Assembly (NCBI GenBank): GCA_000196815.1
Contig: FP929003.1
Coordinates: 1,449,501-1,513,500, forward strand
DNA from: Nitrospira defluvii
Lineage (GTDB): Bacteria; Nitrospirota; Nitrospiria; Nitrospirales; Nitrospiraceae
Length of the DNA stretch: 64,000 bases
Reading direction: 5' to 3'
Made by a program: the position numbers and the translations under genes. Positions 8,609 through 16,960 of the stretch are shown here, one piece after another. The notes under the pieces were generated by a model. The model saw only the letters and a list, made by a program, of their open reading frames with translations, had not been told where the DNA came from and did not search any database. Each line of letters starts with the position of its first letter. Position 1 is the stretch's first letter.

Positions 8609-9445
8609 TTAGGATGATTCGGTGGTCGGTGCCGTGAATAACTGTGCGCACATGCGATGCCACATGCCGGGCTTGCGCTGCCTGAACCTCGCCACGATGA
8701 CGGTCGTATTGTCGGTGCCCCCGGCGGCATTCGACAGGGCGATGAGACGGTCGGAGACGGCCTGCGGATCGGAAGACTCCTGCACGGCGCGGAGGATCGT
8801 GTCGGAGGAAACACCGGCGGTCAGGCCGTCGGAGCACAGGAGGACCATATCGCCGTCCAAAACGGGGAGCTCCCCCAGCTCGACATCTACCAGAGGATGC
8901 ACGCCGACGGCGCGGGTCAACACATGCTTGTGCGGCGCGCGCGTCGCGTCATGGGCGGTCAGGAGTCCGGACTGCACCTGTTCCTGGACCAGAGAATGGT
9001 CTGCCGTCAGGAGTTGCAGTGCATGGCCGCGGATCAAATAGAGGCGACTGTCGCCCACGTGGGCGATGGAGAGGATCGGTCCGACCAGCCAGGCCGCCAC
9101 GACCGTGGTGCCCATGCCGGTGTATTCGGCATGCCGCGCCGCCTCCTGATGCACCTGGTGATTGGCCAGCCGGACCGCGCTCGCCAGCCGGTTGGTGGCG
9201 GATGAGAACTCCGGTCGTACGGCGCCGGTCAGGGGGAGAGACGGGTCGGCCTCGGCCTCCGCCAGGTGGCGTGGAATGATGTCGATGACGCGACTGCTGG
9301 CGACTTCTCCGGCACGGTGGCCACCCATTCCGTCACAGACCACAAAGAGACCGGCGGAGGGATCGGCATGAAAGCGGTCTTCGTTGTGCGTGCGGGTCAA
9401 CCCGACGTCGGAGGTCGCTCCATGTGTGACGTGCAAGGAGTGCAT
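8609..9445 (-). CDS. PP2C-family serine/threonine protein phosphatase
   Basis: Metal-dependent phosphatase. The sequence contains SDVGLTRTHNEDRF (motif 1, metal-ligand Asp), FVVCDGMGGHRAGEVAS (motif 2), GTTVVAAWLVGPILSIAHVGDSRLYLIRG, LTRAVGVHPLVDVEL, MVLLCSDGLTAGV and TDNTTVIVARF, so all core catalytic motifs are intact. It is 278 residues with no membrane segment; the last about 30 residues are a basic tail. It lies between the kinase and FHA genes with 8-10 bp spacing and is the natural antagonist of that kinase. Confidence 0.93.
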   Translation of the reverse strand: MHSLHVTHGATSDVGLTRTHNEDRFHADPSAGLFVVCDGMGGHRAGEVASSRVIDIIPRHLAEAEADPSLPLTGAVRPEFSSATNRLASAVRLANHQVHQEAARHAEYTGMGTTVVAAWLVGPILSIAHVGDSRLYLIRGHALQLLTADHSLVQEQVQSGLLTAHDATRAPHKHVLTRAVGVHPLVDVELGELPVLDGDMVLLCSDGLTAGVSSDTILRAVQESSDPQAVSDRLIALSNAAGGTDNTTVIVARFRQRKPGMWHRMCAQLFTAPTTESS

Positions 9446-9453
9446 GGTCGGGC

Positions 9454-10863
9454 CTATCTCGGCATGATCTGAAACACGTCACGGAGGTCCTGCGCCATAT
9501 CGCTGGCGTGTCGGTATCGGTTCGGAATGTCTTTCTGGAGTGCGCGATCGAGGATGGCCTGGACCCTGGTGGGAAGATCGCGGCGGTATTTCAGCAGCGG
9601 GGCATGCGGAGCCTTGGCGATGCGCGTGACGAGCGCCGGCATGTTTTCCGCGTCGAACGGCCGTTCACCGGTCAACAGCTCGAAGAGGACGATGCCCAGG
9701 GAAAACACATCGGACCGGCCGTCCACATCTTTTCCCGTGGCCTGCTCCGGCGACATGTATCGCGGCGTGCCCAGAATCATACTGGTCTGGGTCTTCGAGC
9801 CGCTGGCCATCTTGGCAATGCCGAAATCCATCACCTTCACGAGGCGTTGTTTCAGAATCATGATGTTCGGTGGCTTCACGTCGCGATGGATGACCCCTTG
9901 GCTGTGTGCATAGTCCAGGGCATCGGCAACCGTCGCCACGATTTGCAAGGCCTGTTTGGCCGGGAGGATCGTGGATTTCTGGCAATAGCAGCTGAGTAGG
10001 GTGCCTTCGAGGTATTCCATCGCGATATAGGCGAGCCCCTCCTGTTCACCGGCGTCATAGACCGTGACGATATTGGGGTGCGAGAGGCGTCCGGTCGATT
10101 CGGCTTCGCGAAAAAAGCGGTCCCGGAATTCTTTGAGCTCGTCCTCGTTGTCGATGTCGTCGAGCCGCATGGTTTTGATGGCGACGTGGCGTTGGATCGT
10201 CGGATCTTTGCCCAGGTAGACGACGCCCATGGCGCCACGACCGAGTTCCCTGACGACCTGATAGCGGCCCAGCGTGTCCGGAACGGTGGCGCCATTGCGA
10301 ACGATCACGGTGCCGCCTGCACGGGTCGGGCTGGGAGTGATCGCGTCGGCGGTCGCCCGGGGCTCTCCGGTCGCCTCTGCCGGGGTCTTTTCCTCTTCAT
10401 CCGCACGATGGCGTGCACGACCGGCAAAGGCCCGGGTCAGCGCATCGGCATGACGAACCCAGGCGAACGTCAGCCAGATGGCCGCGCCGATCAGGCCGCC
10501 GGTGATCAGCCAGTTGTAAAGCGGTTGCTTGGGGGGCCCGAGCACCGGAACGCCGTGCGCCTCATAGGCGCGAGTGGCCACGAGGACGATCAGGAGGAGA
10601 GCGGAGGGAAACAGAATCGCGCGGAAAAAGGTTTGGCCCTTGCCGTTGTCGTGCAGGTCCTGCCTGGCCCGGGTCGCGGTGAGCCAGATCATCAACAGGC
10701 AGATCCCGTCGGCGATCAACCGCACGGCCTGCGCGGCGTTCATGCGTAACGGCTGGAGAAATGTGTGCGTGAAGAGCGGAAGGGTGGCCAGTAGCGGCCC
10801 GACCAGAATCGCAAGGATAATGACGATCAAATACGGGCCGATCCAGCCCCAGGATGTGGTCAT
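9454..10863 (-). CDS. Membrane serine/threonine protein kinase (Hanks type)
   Basis: Residues 1-145 hold about four membrane helices (for example PYLIVIILAILVGPLLATLPLF and LYNWLITGGLIGAAIWLTF). A short charged linker leads to a kinase domain at about 197-465 with LGRGAMGVVYLG (P-loop), VAIKTMRLDD (Lys), HRDVKPPNIMIL (HRD loop, RD-type), MDFGIAKM (DFG) and LGTPRYMSPEQ (APE-like). All catalytic residues are present. The membrane part precedes the kinase, unlike PknB-type kinases, which place one helix after it, and there is no PASTA region. It is the first gene of the kinase-phosphatase-FHA operon. Confidence 0.92.
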   Translation of the reverse strand: MTTSWGWIGPYLIVIILAILVGPLLATLPLFTHTFLQPLRMNAAQAVRLIADGICLLMIWLTATRARQDLHDNGKGQTFFRAILFPSALLLIVLVATRAYEAHGVPVLGPPKQPLYNWLITGGLIGAAIWLTFAWVRHADALTRAFAGRARHRADEEEKTPAEATGEPRATADAITPSPTRAGGTVIVRNGATVPDTLGRYQVVRELGRGAMGVVYLGKDPTIQRHVAIKTMRLDDIDNEDELKEFRDRFFREAESTGRLSHPNIVTVYDAGEQEGLAYIAMEYLEGTLLSCYCQKSTILPAKQALQIVATVADALDYAHSQGVIHRDVKPPNIMILKQRLVKVMDFGIAKMASGSKTQTSMILGTPRYMSPEQATGKDVDGRSDVFSLGIVLFELLTGERPFDAENMPALVTRIAKAPHAPLLKYRRDLPTRVQAILDRALQKDIPNRYRHASDMAQDLRDVFQIMPR

Positions 10864-11009
10864 GTGTTGGTAGTCGTGCGTAGTTGTTCCTCAGTGTAAC
10901 CGAAGGTCTTGGAGTGTCAACGAAACGAGGGAATAGTGCACCCTGGAGACAGGGGAGGGATTGGTCCCGGAGAAGGCGATGCGGTGATCGCCGGGCGACC
11001 GCCGGAAGA

Positions 11010-11858
11010 TCAGTTCGAGGTTGCGGCTTTTCTGAGCGGATCGAGCAGTTTCTCGGACACCTTCAACTGACCCCGGCCGATGCCCACCTCGATATCCGGC
11101 TTGGTGACGCCGTGGAAATCGCTTCCCCCGGTGACGAGGAGGTCGCACTGCTTGGCCAGCTCAAGGTACTCGGTGGTTTGACTGGGCGTGTGGGTGCTGT
11201 AGTGCACTTCGATGCCTCCCAGTCCGGCGGCCTTCAGGTCTCGGACCAGGGTCCGCAAGCCGTCGGCGGATGTTCTCACCCACGTGGGATGCGCCAGCAC
11301 CGGTACGCCGCCGGCCTCACGAATCCATCGCACCGCCTCGGCCGGTTCCGGCAACGCACGATCGACAAAGGCCGGGCGGCCGTTGGCCAGATAGCGGTCG
11401 AAGGCTTCCTTGGCCGACGTGACGAATTTTTTTTCCATCAAGAGCCGGGCGATGTGGGGGCGGCCCACCGATTCGGTGCCGGCCAGCGCCCGCACTTCCT
11501 CATACGTAATCGGGATGCCCAGCTCGTTGAGGCGTTGGACGATCCTCGGATTGCGCGTGTGGCGGCTGTCCCGCAAGGTGCCGAGACGTTGGGCCAGCAG
11601 CGGATCGGTCCAGTTCAGGAAATAGCCGAGGATATGGAGTTCGCTCTCGCCAAGGCGCGAGCTGATTTCGACGCCGGGGACGACTTCGATCCCGAGTTCA
11701 GCTCCGATGGCCGTGGCTTCCGCAATCCCCTCGACAATGTCGTGGTCGGTGATCGCGAGTGCCGTCACGCCGGCCTGCTTGGCAAAGGCCATCACGTCTC
11801 GGGTGGAAAAGCTGCCGTCCGAATGGGTGGTATGGAGGTGAAGGTCGATGCGGCTCAT
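11010..11858 (-). CDS. PHP-domain phosphoesterase (RNase AM/YciV-like)
   Basis: Metal-dependent phosphoesterase of the PHP superfamily, similar to enzymes hydrolysing 3',5'-nucleoside bisphosphates or trimming RNA 5' ends. Motifs: RIDLHLHTTHSDG (first metal cluster), ITDHDIVEG, VVPGVEIS, ELHILGYF, GGVPVLAHPTWVR and VTGGSDFHG near the C-terminus. It is 282 residues, a normal length. The ATG at 11858 overlaps the stop of the FolB-methyltransferase gene by 4 bp, so the two are translationally coupled, though no functional link is obvious. Confidence 0.9.
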   Translation of the reverse strand: MSRIDLHLHTTHSDGSFSTRDVMAFAKQAGVTALAITDHDIVEGIAEATAIGAELGIEVVPGVEISSRLGESELHILGYFLNWTDPLLAQRLGTLRDSRHTRNPRIVQRLNELGIPITYEEVRALAGTESVGRPHIARLLMEKKFVTSAKEAFDRYLANGRPAFVDRALPEPAEAVRWIREAGGVPVLAHPTWVRTSADGLRTLVRDLKAAGLGGIEVHYSTHTPSQTTEYLELAKQCDLLVTGGSDFHGVTKPDIEVGIGRGQLKVSEKLLDPLRKAATSN

Positions 11859-12784
11859 CGTAGTAGTTCAGGCCCCGCTTTCTGCGCGACCAAGCGCGCG
11901 GTGTAGCATGGCCCGCTGCCATGGCCCCCGTCATGTTCGCCCTCGTCGTAATGGAGCACGCGAAGCGGGGCGGTCAATCGGAGGAGTTCGTTCTGCGCCA
12001 GACAGAATTCCCATCGGCGCGGATGCTGGTGACGGAAGTAATTCTCGATGCTGAAGGTTTCGTAGAGCAAGATGCCGTTCGGTTTCAGCGCGTCTATCAG
12101 CACGGGAAAGAGGGGACGATGCAGGTAAAAAAAGACGACGATGGCATCATAACATTCCCGGCCCAGGCTCGGGGGATGGTCGGGCTTTTCTTCCAAATCC
12201 AGGACCCGCGTCGTGAGGCCGGAGAGCTGCCGCTCCTCGGCGGCCTCTTTCAGCGCCGTCAGTGCGAGACTGTCTCGATCAATGGCTTCGACTTCCATGC
12301 CATGGGACAGCAGATGCAGGGCATGGCGACCACGGCCTGCCGCGACATCCAGGACCCGCCCTTTGGGAAGGCGCCCAAGCTGCTGCGTCAGGAACGGTGC
12401 GGGGCTCGGTCCTGCCTGCTGCGCGGTGCGAGTCCGTTCGAAGCGAACACCCACTGAGCCGGCGACCATCGCCAACGGCGCGTGGAGTTTTCGGATCCAG
12501 AGCTGCACCCGGTCGACCGGGAATTCAGCGAAGAGCATCCCGACCAGTTGCTCCGCGAGAGTTTCCAGGAGCCGACAGGTCAATGAGCCACTGAGCGCCA
12601 CGAGACGTTCTGCAACCCGGGCATAGTCGATCGTCTCATCGAGGCGATCCGAGAGACCGGCGGCGTCGACCGCCGCTTCCATCTCCACATCGATCGCGAT
12701 CAATTGCGGTGTGCGGCGCTCTTCTTCCGTGACGCCGCAGCGGCCGTAACACTCCAGGCGTTCGATGATGATGCGCGGTGCCAT
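11855..12784 (-). CDS. Dihydroneopterin aldolase (FolB) fused to a SAM-dependent methyltransferase
   Basis: Residues 1-115 are a complete FolB-type domain: RIIIERLECYGRCGVTEEER, QLIAIDVEM, LDETIDYARVAERL and ETLAEQLVGMLFAEFPVDRVQLWIRKL match dihydroneopterin aldolase of folate synthesis. Residues about 135-309 are a class I methyltransferase resembling TehB-like enzymes: GRVLDVAAGRGRHALHLL (SAM motif I), VEAIDRDSLAL (motif II acid), YDAIVVFFYLHRPLFPVLIDALKPNGILLYETF. Start ATG 12784 (MAPRIII) is preferred; an upstream in-frame start at 12820 is possible. No frameshift lies between the two halves, so it is a genuine fusion ORF. The methyl acceptor is unknown. Confidence 0.85.
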   Translation of the reverse strand: MAPRIIIERLECYGRCGVTEEERRTPQLIAIDVEMEAAVDAAGLSDRLDETIDYARVAERLVALSGSLTCRLLETLAEQLVGMLFAEFPVDRVQLWIRKLHAPLAMVAGSVGVRFERTRTAQQAGPSPAPFLTQQLGRLPKGRVLDVAAGRGRHALHLLSHGMEVEAIDRDSLALTALKEAAEERQLSGLTTRVLDLEEKPDHPPSLGRECYDAIVVFFYLHRPLFPVLIDALKPNGILLYETFSIENYFRHQHPRRWEFCLAQNELLRLTAPLRVLHYDEGEHDGGHGSGPCYTARLVAQKAGPELLR

Positions 12785-12841
12785 GGCGGCATTGTCGTGG
12801 ATGGGCTTTCGGACTGTCAAGCAAGACGGGAGCGGGCCCGC

Positions 12842-13312
12842 CTACCAGCGGGCGGCGAGACGTTTGGCGAGTCCATTCGCCGGCGAGAGCGCACGGCGGA
12901 TCGAGGAAAGAACCGTTGAGGGGATAGGGATGTTCATGATCTGCTGCAGGAGGCAAGCGACGGTCAATCGCAGCAGCACTGCCGCTTGTGCGACGGTCGG
13001 TTCACCGCCGCGCCCAAGGCGCAGCAGTTTCAATTCGGCTGTATAGACCGCGCGGCGCCGCCAGGTGGCCTGAATGGCGACCGCGGCCACGATGGTGAGG
13101 AGCAAGGGATTCGGAGGCATGGAGAACAACCATCGCCACCATTCATAGACAGCCAGGGCACCGAGACACATCGGCAGCGAGAGGACATCGCCCCATGCCG
13201 ACTGGAGACGCCGGATCTGTTCGTCCACGGATTGTCCGGTGAGCCGCCGTGGAGTCAGTTGCAGGGGAGTGCGACGGTTTTTCGAACCGAATAATCGCGC
13301 GGGCAGAAACAT
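12842..13312 (-). CDS. Hypothetical membrane protein, 156 residues
   Basis: Not recognised. The basic N-terminus (about 1-45, including RRLTGQSVDEQIRRLQSAWGD) precedes two hydrophobic segments at about 47-64 and 69-86, then a charged middle and an amphipathic C-terminus. An AGGAGG site lies 8 bases before ATG 13312, so translation is well supported. It stands between the FolB fusion (58 bp away) and the repeat-filled gap to 13,748. No catalytic motif is visible. Confidence 0.65.
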   Translation of the reverse strand: MFLPARLFGSKNRRTPLQLTPRRLTGQSVDEQIRRLQSAWGDVLSLPMCLGALAVYEWWRWLFSMPPNPLLLTIVAAVAIQATWRRRAVYTAELKLLRLGRGGEPTVAQAAVLLRLTVACLLQQIMNIPIPSTVLSSIRRALSPANGLAKRLAARW

Positions 13313-13512
13313 TCCAGATCCCTCCTGTCGTGAACCAGCTCACGTACAGCAGGTATTGTATGGCAGGTCGGTTGATCGGAATAGCAAAGACAGAATTTCT
13401 GCAGCCGTCCAGGCCGGTGTATCCAGGTGCCTCCTAGCAATGTGTTGCCAAACGGTATGACGACCCCCGAAATGAAGTGCTCCTATACACGAAGACAGAA
13501 CCGAAATGCCCC

Positions 13513-13749
13513 GCAGGCAGTTAAGCAAGGCCGTTCAGCAAGGCCGCAGCCATGCGAAGAGGCGAGGCGTACATTCTTGCGCACCCTCCCCGAGCCTGCC
13601 AAGACAGGCTCTTGTCCCGTAGCGGTAGGGTGAGCCTGTGAGGTTCACGACGCGCGGAATCACGCGCGTCACGTTGGTGAACGCCGCCGAGACGGTGAGG
13701 CGGCAGTGTCCTGCGAGAACGCCGCTGGCGGACTGTATCAACAGCCTGC
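13513..13749. repeat. Dispersed inverted-repeat element, copy A
   Basis: Occupies most of the gap 13,313-13,748. Ends are inverted copies of GCAGGCWGTT (13513 and 13749). The right end read on the minus strand contains TCCGCCAGCGGCGTTCTCGC, nearly identical to the copies at 42,901 and 47,249, and the other end carries a GCTGCGGCCTTGCTGA-type segment shared with copy B. Internal hairpins occur at 13592-13611 and around 13650-13670. The stop codon of the 13749-13988 gene sits exactly at the element edge. The remaining bases 13313-13512 show nothing recognisable. Confidence 0.6.
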
Positions 13750-13988
13750 TATCGGTCTGCCTGTCCGCCGAGTTTGAGCACCAGGTAGGGCGTGAGGTAA
13801 TAACACACGACTGAAATCATCACGCCCGCCGCGGCGCCGATTAACCCGCGCACATAGACGCCGAAGAACGGGAGCAGGAACACGAGCAGGATCATCGCCA
13901 CTGCGATGCGCGTATGCCGTTCATAGAAGGCGGTGCGTCTCGCCGGAGTGAGCGAGTCGGAGAAAGAGACGGGAGATGGCACTGCCAT
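13749..13988 (-). CDS. Small two-helix membrane protein
   Basis: A 79-residue product from ATG 13988 (MAVPSPVSFSDSL); the longer frame to 14063 has an unlikely Cys/Arg-rich extension. Two hydrophobic helices (about 27-45 and 48-72: AVAMILLVFLLPFFGVYV and AAAGVMISVVCYYLTPYLVL) suggest an inner-membrane hairpin. No family recognised. Its TAG stop coincides with the edge of repeat copy A, which may therefore shape the transcript end. Confidence 0.6.
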   Translation of the reverse strand: MAVPSPVSFSDSLTPARRTAFYERHTRIAVAMILLVFLLPFFGVYVRGLIGAAAGVMISVVCYYLTPYLVLKLGGQADR

Positions 13989-14082
13989 GAGAGTGCGCCT
14001 ATTCCTTTTTTGCCGGATTGCGTGTAAGAACGTGCATCCCCGACATCCACGGGGCGTATTCATTTAACACGGGAGGCTGGGT

Positions 14083-14181
14083 ATGGCGAAGGGCATGCAG
14101 CAGAAAAAGGCGACGAAGAAGAAGCCGGCGAAGACGATGATGGAAAAACGCGCGGAAAAAAACGCGAAGAAGGGCCGCTGA
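14083..14181 (+). CDS. Lysine-rich 32-residue peptide
   Basis: An ATG at 14083 follows a good ribosome-binding site (GGGAGG) and opens 32 codons ending in TGA at 14181. The product starts MAKGMQQKKATKKKPAKT and is about one-third lysine, resembling small very basic proteins found next to housekeeping genes in several phyla, possibly nucleic-acid binding. It is short, so the case rests on the ribosome-binding site, the start and the strong composition. It is divergent from the small membrane protein gene at 13988. Confidence 0.6.
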   Translation: MAKGMQQKKATKKKPAKTMMEKRAEKNAKKGR

Positions 14182-14301
14182 TCCGGTTTCGTTCCTGCAT
14201 CACCGCCGTCCGATGATGGCGCCTACCTGTATGTCCGGAGGGGCGCCGAACCGCACGCCCTTCCGGTCACGCAGGCGGTCGACCGTTCTCCAGCGCCCGC
14301 C

Positions 14302-14820
14302 TCAACGCAACTTCTGCAGGACCCCCTCCGCGACGACGGCGTCCGGATCGCCTCCGACCATCAAGTCCTTGTCGCCGAAGTGCGAGGTCGAACTGGTGGT
14401 CACCCGCATCTTCAGACCGCCGGGAACGAGGGTATATTCGAAGAGGGCGGCTTCCTGCTGCTGGTTCAGATAGCCCTGGCTCGCCCGCTCGAAGGAGCCG
14501 CTGATCCCGACCGTCAATCGTCCCGGTCCTTTCTCTACACGTTCCACGACCATTCGTTGCACGCCGCCTCCCGGCGGAACGTATTCCACCGTTTGTCCGA
14601 CCTGCGACAGCTCCACTTGCCGCGTCAGCCCCTTGTTGTTGGTGTACGAGTAGAGGGGAAAGCCCTGCGGACTGAAGTCGATCTGCACTTCGGCCTGGCT
14701 GCCGTCGGCACTGCTGAGCAGGCCTTTCCATGCGCCGGTCAGGTCCGCCGCTTCAAGGGCGTCGGACATGACCAGCGCCATGACCATCACTCCCATGCCG
14801 AGAAGCCGCGTCATCTTCAT
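14302..14820 (-). CDS. Secreted protein of unknown function
   Basis: Start at ATG 14820 (MKMTRLLGMGVMVMALVMSD) with AGGAGG upstream gives a clear signal peptide cleaved near LEA-ADL. The mature part (about 150 residues) starts LTGAWKGLLSS and is predicted beta-rich, with pieces such as VQIDFSPQGFPLYSYTNNKG resembling small lipocalin-like or stress-related periplasmic proteins, though I cannot name a family. It is 28 bp downstream of the metacaspase-like gene on the same strand, so probably co-transcribed. Confidence 0.7.
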   Translation of the reverse strand: MKMTRLLGMGVMVMALVMSDALEAADLTGAWKGLLSSADGSQAEVQIDFSPQGFPLYSYTNNKGLTRQVELSQVGQTVEYVPPGGGVQRMVVERVEKGPGRLTVGISGSFERASQGYLNQQQEAALFEYTLVPGGLKMRVTTSSTSHFGDKDLMVGGDPDAVVAEGVLQKLR

Positions 14821-14848
14821 GACCCTACCCTCCTGTCGGTCATGGTCG

Positions 14849-15760
14849 TCACACCGTGAAGGGTCGCTGGCGCACGAAACGCGCGGCCGCCCCGAGGGTA
14901 AAGAGATTCGGTGTCTGGCTGGCCGGCAATCCCGCCTTGATGGCGGCGTGAAACTTGGCGTAGTTCCCGCTGTAGTTTCCATGGTTCCAGACCCTCAGCA
15001 CCTGTTCGGTGAACGCGCCGTTCTGCTCGCCGTCCATGGAGGTCTGGTTATCCTGGCAGCCTGAGATGAGAAGCACCGAAGCCTTGAAGTCTTTCGCGAT
15101 AGCCGTCAAGCGCGGACTCACGGCCAGTTGGGCGAGCACGCTATCCGGATCTACCACAGAAGCCTTGCCGGCCGCTTTGGCGACGTTGTTCTGCAAGGTG
15201 TCGTAAAATTGCTGGTGCTCGCGATAAGTGCGGAGGCCGACGGAGATCGGCATCATCTTCGAGCGCCTGACCGATGTGTTGGGATCGAATTGCGGGGGCC
15301 TGTTGCGGGTGACAGTGCCGCTATGGCAGCTGTCGGAGAACACCAGAATGCGCACGCCCGCCGCGAAGCGGCTCAATTCGAAGTACAACTCATCGTCGAT
15401 CAGTTGGCCGTCGTACAGGCACCAGGTTTCGTCCTGCTTGTCCGCTTCCTCACCGGTGACGTCGGGGACCTGTCCCCCGTGGCCCGAATAGGTCAGAAAA
15501 AAGAGATCGCCTTTCCGCAGTGTCTTTGCGGCCTTGCGCATGGCCGCCAGGGTTTTGGCGCGTGTCCCCTTCTTGGTCAGCAGCACGGTGGATTTCATGC
15601 CGCGCGAAGCGGCGATCGCCGCCATGTCCTTGGCATCGAACTCACAGGCCGCCAAGTCGCCGCTCCAGCCACCGTAGGCGGCGGGGCTCACGGCGTTGAG
15701 GCCGATGTGCAGGGAGAGGCCCTTCGGTTTGCTGCTGGATGACGACGTGGTCTTGGCCAT
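14849..15760 (-). CDS. Metacaspase-like caspase-family (C14) cysteine peptidase
   Basis: Caspase p20-type fold: the N-terminal beta strand [10 protein letters not shown], then [15 protein letters not shown] with catalytic His94, and [17 protein letters not shown] with catalytic Cys145. The first Asp-rich segment ([15 protein letters not shown]) fits the acidic S1-pocket environment of Arg/Lys-specific metacaspases. The product is 303 residues, essentially a lone p20/p10 catalytic domain with no signal peptide and no fused sensor domain. Such enzymes act in stress responses or as effectors in defence systems in other bacteria; here the only clear partner is the small secreted protein downstream. 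Confidence 0.88.
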   Translation of the reverse strand: MAKTTSSSSSKPKGLSLHIGLNAVSPAAYGGWSGDLAACEFDAKDMAAIAASRGMKSTVLLTKKGTRAKTLAAMRKAAKTLRKGDLFFLTYSGHGGQVPDVTGEEADKQDETWCLYDGQLIDDELYFELSRFAAGVRILVFSDSCHSGTVTRNRPPQFDPNTSVRRSKMMPISVGLRTYREHQQFYDTLQNNVAKAAGKASVVDPDSVLAQLAVSPRLTAIAKDFKASVLLISGCQDNQTSMDGEQNGAFTEQVLRVWNHGNYSGNYAKFHAAIKAGLPASQTPNLFTLGAAARFVRQRPFTV

Positions 15761-16290
15761 ACGTACCTCCTTGGTCGGCGAGGATGGGTGAGTATAAGAC
15801 GTTCGATGATCAAAAGGATGGCGGTACGGTAATCGTTACGCGGGAATCTGTCAACGGACTGCGCCGGTAAATACTGGTATTTGAAACGATCGGCGGAAGA
15901 GGAACACCGCATCTTCCTCTGCATACTTCGCATCCTCCAGCCGGACGTACCGGCCCGCGCCCGATCGGCAGGAGTTACTCAAGCTCGTCCGGATAAGCCG
16001 CGTGTCTTCCCCCCTCCACGAGATACGCTTCACGAACGACGAGAGACGATTATTTTTTTCTCCTGTGACCCCGGATGTCACACCGCAGTGGTAGGGTGGC
16101 GGAGCTACGACGAAGAGCCGATGGCGTATGGCGGATGGTTTGAGGGGGAAGGTCCCATGAGAGATGTGTCACAAGGCACGCTTCACGAATAGAGAGGCCC
16201 TAGGCATTTCTCTAGGATGAAATGACAGATTCTTGCGCGGGACGGCTCTGTCGAATCTTGCTACAGTGCGTTGGCCGTTCAGAGGACAAC
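15761..16290. other. Gene-poor stretch, no supported gene
   Basis: A 530-bp gap. The only longish ORF (15881-16192, plus) lacks a ribosome-binding site and looks like noise. The word ACGAACGACGAGAGACGA at 16032 recurs in similar form near 36,450 and 47,405. The start of the metacaspase transcript should lie near 15,780-15,840, but no convincing promoter was picked. Confidence 0.4.
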
Positions 16291-16575
16291 ATGGCATGGA
16301 ATGAAGAAACGCAGATCAGATGCCGGTTTTCGTTCAAGTGCCCTCGATTGTGGCACCGCCTCCAGCCGACCGCAGAGGAAGGAGTCCGGCATTGTCATGA
16401 ATGCGATCGAGATGTATACCTCGCGCTGTCGGAAGCAGATGTGCGGCGATTCAGCGAGCAGGGCCGATGCATCGCGGTGCCTGTGGCGCAGCCTGATGGG
16501 GAGGCCCAATCTGATGAGCCCTGCTATGTGGTCGGCAGGGTGATGCCAGCTTATGACGGAGAGGAAGAAGAGTAA
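16291..16575 (+). CDS. Small protein with conserved Cys motif
   Basis: The 94-residue product from ATG 16291 (AGAGGA upstream) contains C11, C17, W21 and then GVRHCHECDRDVYLA with C35 and C38. This C-x5-C-x3-W...T...VRHC-x2-C pattern is shared by short uncharacterised bacterial proteins and probably binds a metal. The C-terminus is acidic (PAYDGEEEE). It lies upstream of the cas operon but looks unrelated to it. Confidence 0.65.
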   Translation: MAWNEETQIRCRFSFKCPRLWHRLQPTAEEGVRHCHECDRDVYLALSEADVRRFSEQGRCIAVPVAQPDGEAQSDEPCYVVGRVMPAYDGEEEE

Positions 16576-16654
16576 CCCCGGCTGAGCGAATCCAAGAGCG
16601 CTGGTGGTGGCAGATGTGGACGAAGTGGGGAGGGGCGAGAGCAACTCGCGAATC

Positions 16655-16867
16655 ATGAATCGACGCAACCTCTGTAAGGCACTCATTGCGTTGGCGCTGG
16701 GCGGACTGTTCAGACCGGTTAAGCATGCAGTGGCTGAACCGACTGCGATATCAGCGTCGGGGAACCATCCAGCCAGTGGAATCCAGAGAAACGAACAGAA
16801 GCTGGTGGTCTGTATTCTCAGGCGCCAAGCGCCGGGCACACCTGAGACGTTCTTGAAGAATATGTAA
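16655..16867 (+). CDS. Possible short exported peptide or gene remnant
   Basis: From ATG 16655 the frame gives MNRRNLCKALIALALGGLF followed by RPVKHAVAEP, which looks like a signal peptide, then about 40 residues with no recognisable domain. The ribosome-binding site is poor. It may be the 5' remnant of a longer secreted-protein gene cut at the boundary of the CRISPR-Cas region, where base composition drops. Weakly supported. Confidence 0.3.
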   Translation: MNRRNLCKALIALALGGLFRPVKHAVAEPTAISASGNHPASGIQRNEQKLVVCILRRQAPGTPETFLKNM

Positions 16868-16960
16868 TCAGGCCCAAGAGTAAATGATTCGCATTGTTGG
16901 ATGAAGAAAGTGCGGCATTGATAACACGATAGTCCACAACAACGGATAGATCCAGCGCGG

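Noticed and set aside
15881-16192. 103-residue plus-strand ORF in the gap before the small Cys protein
   Set aside because: No ribosome-binding site, erratic composition and no recognisable domain.
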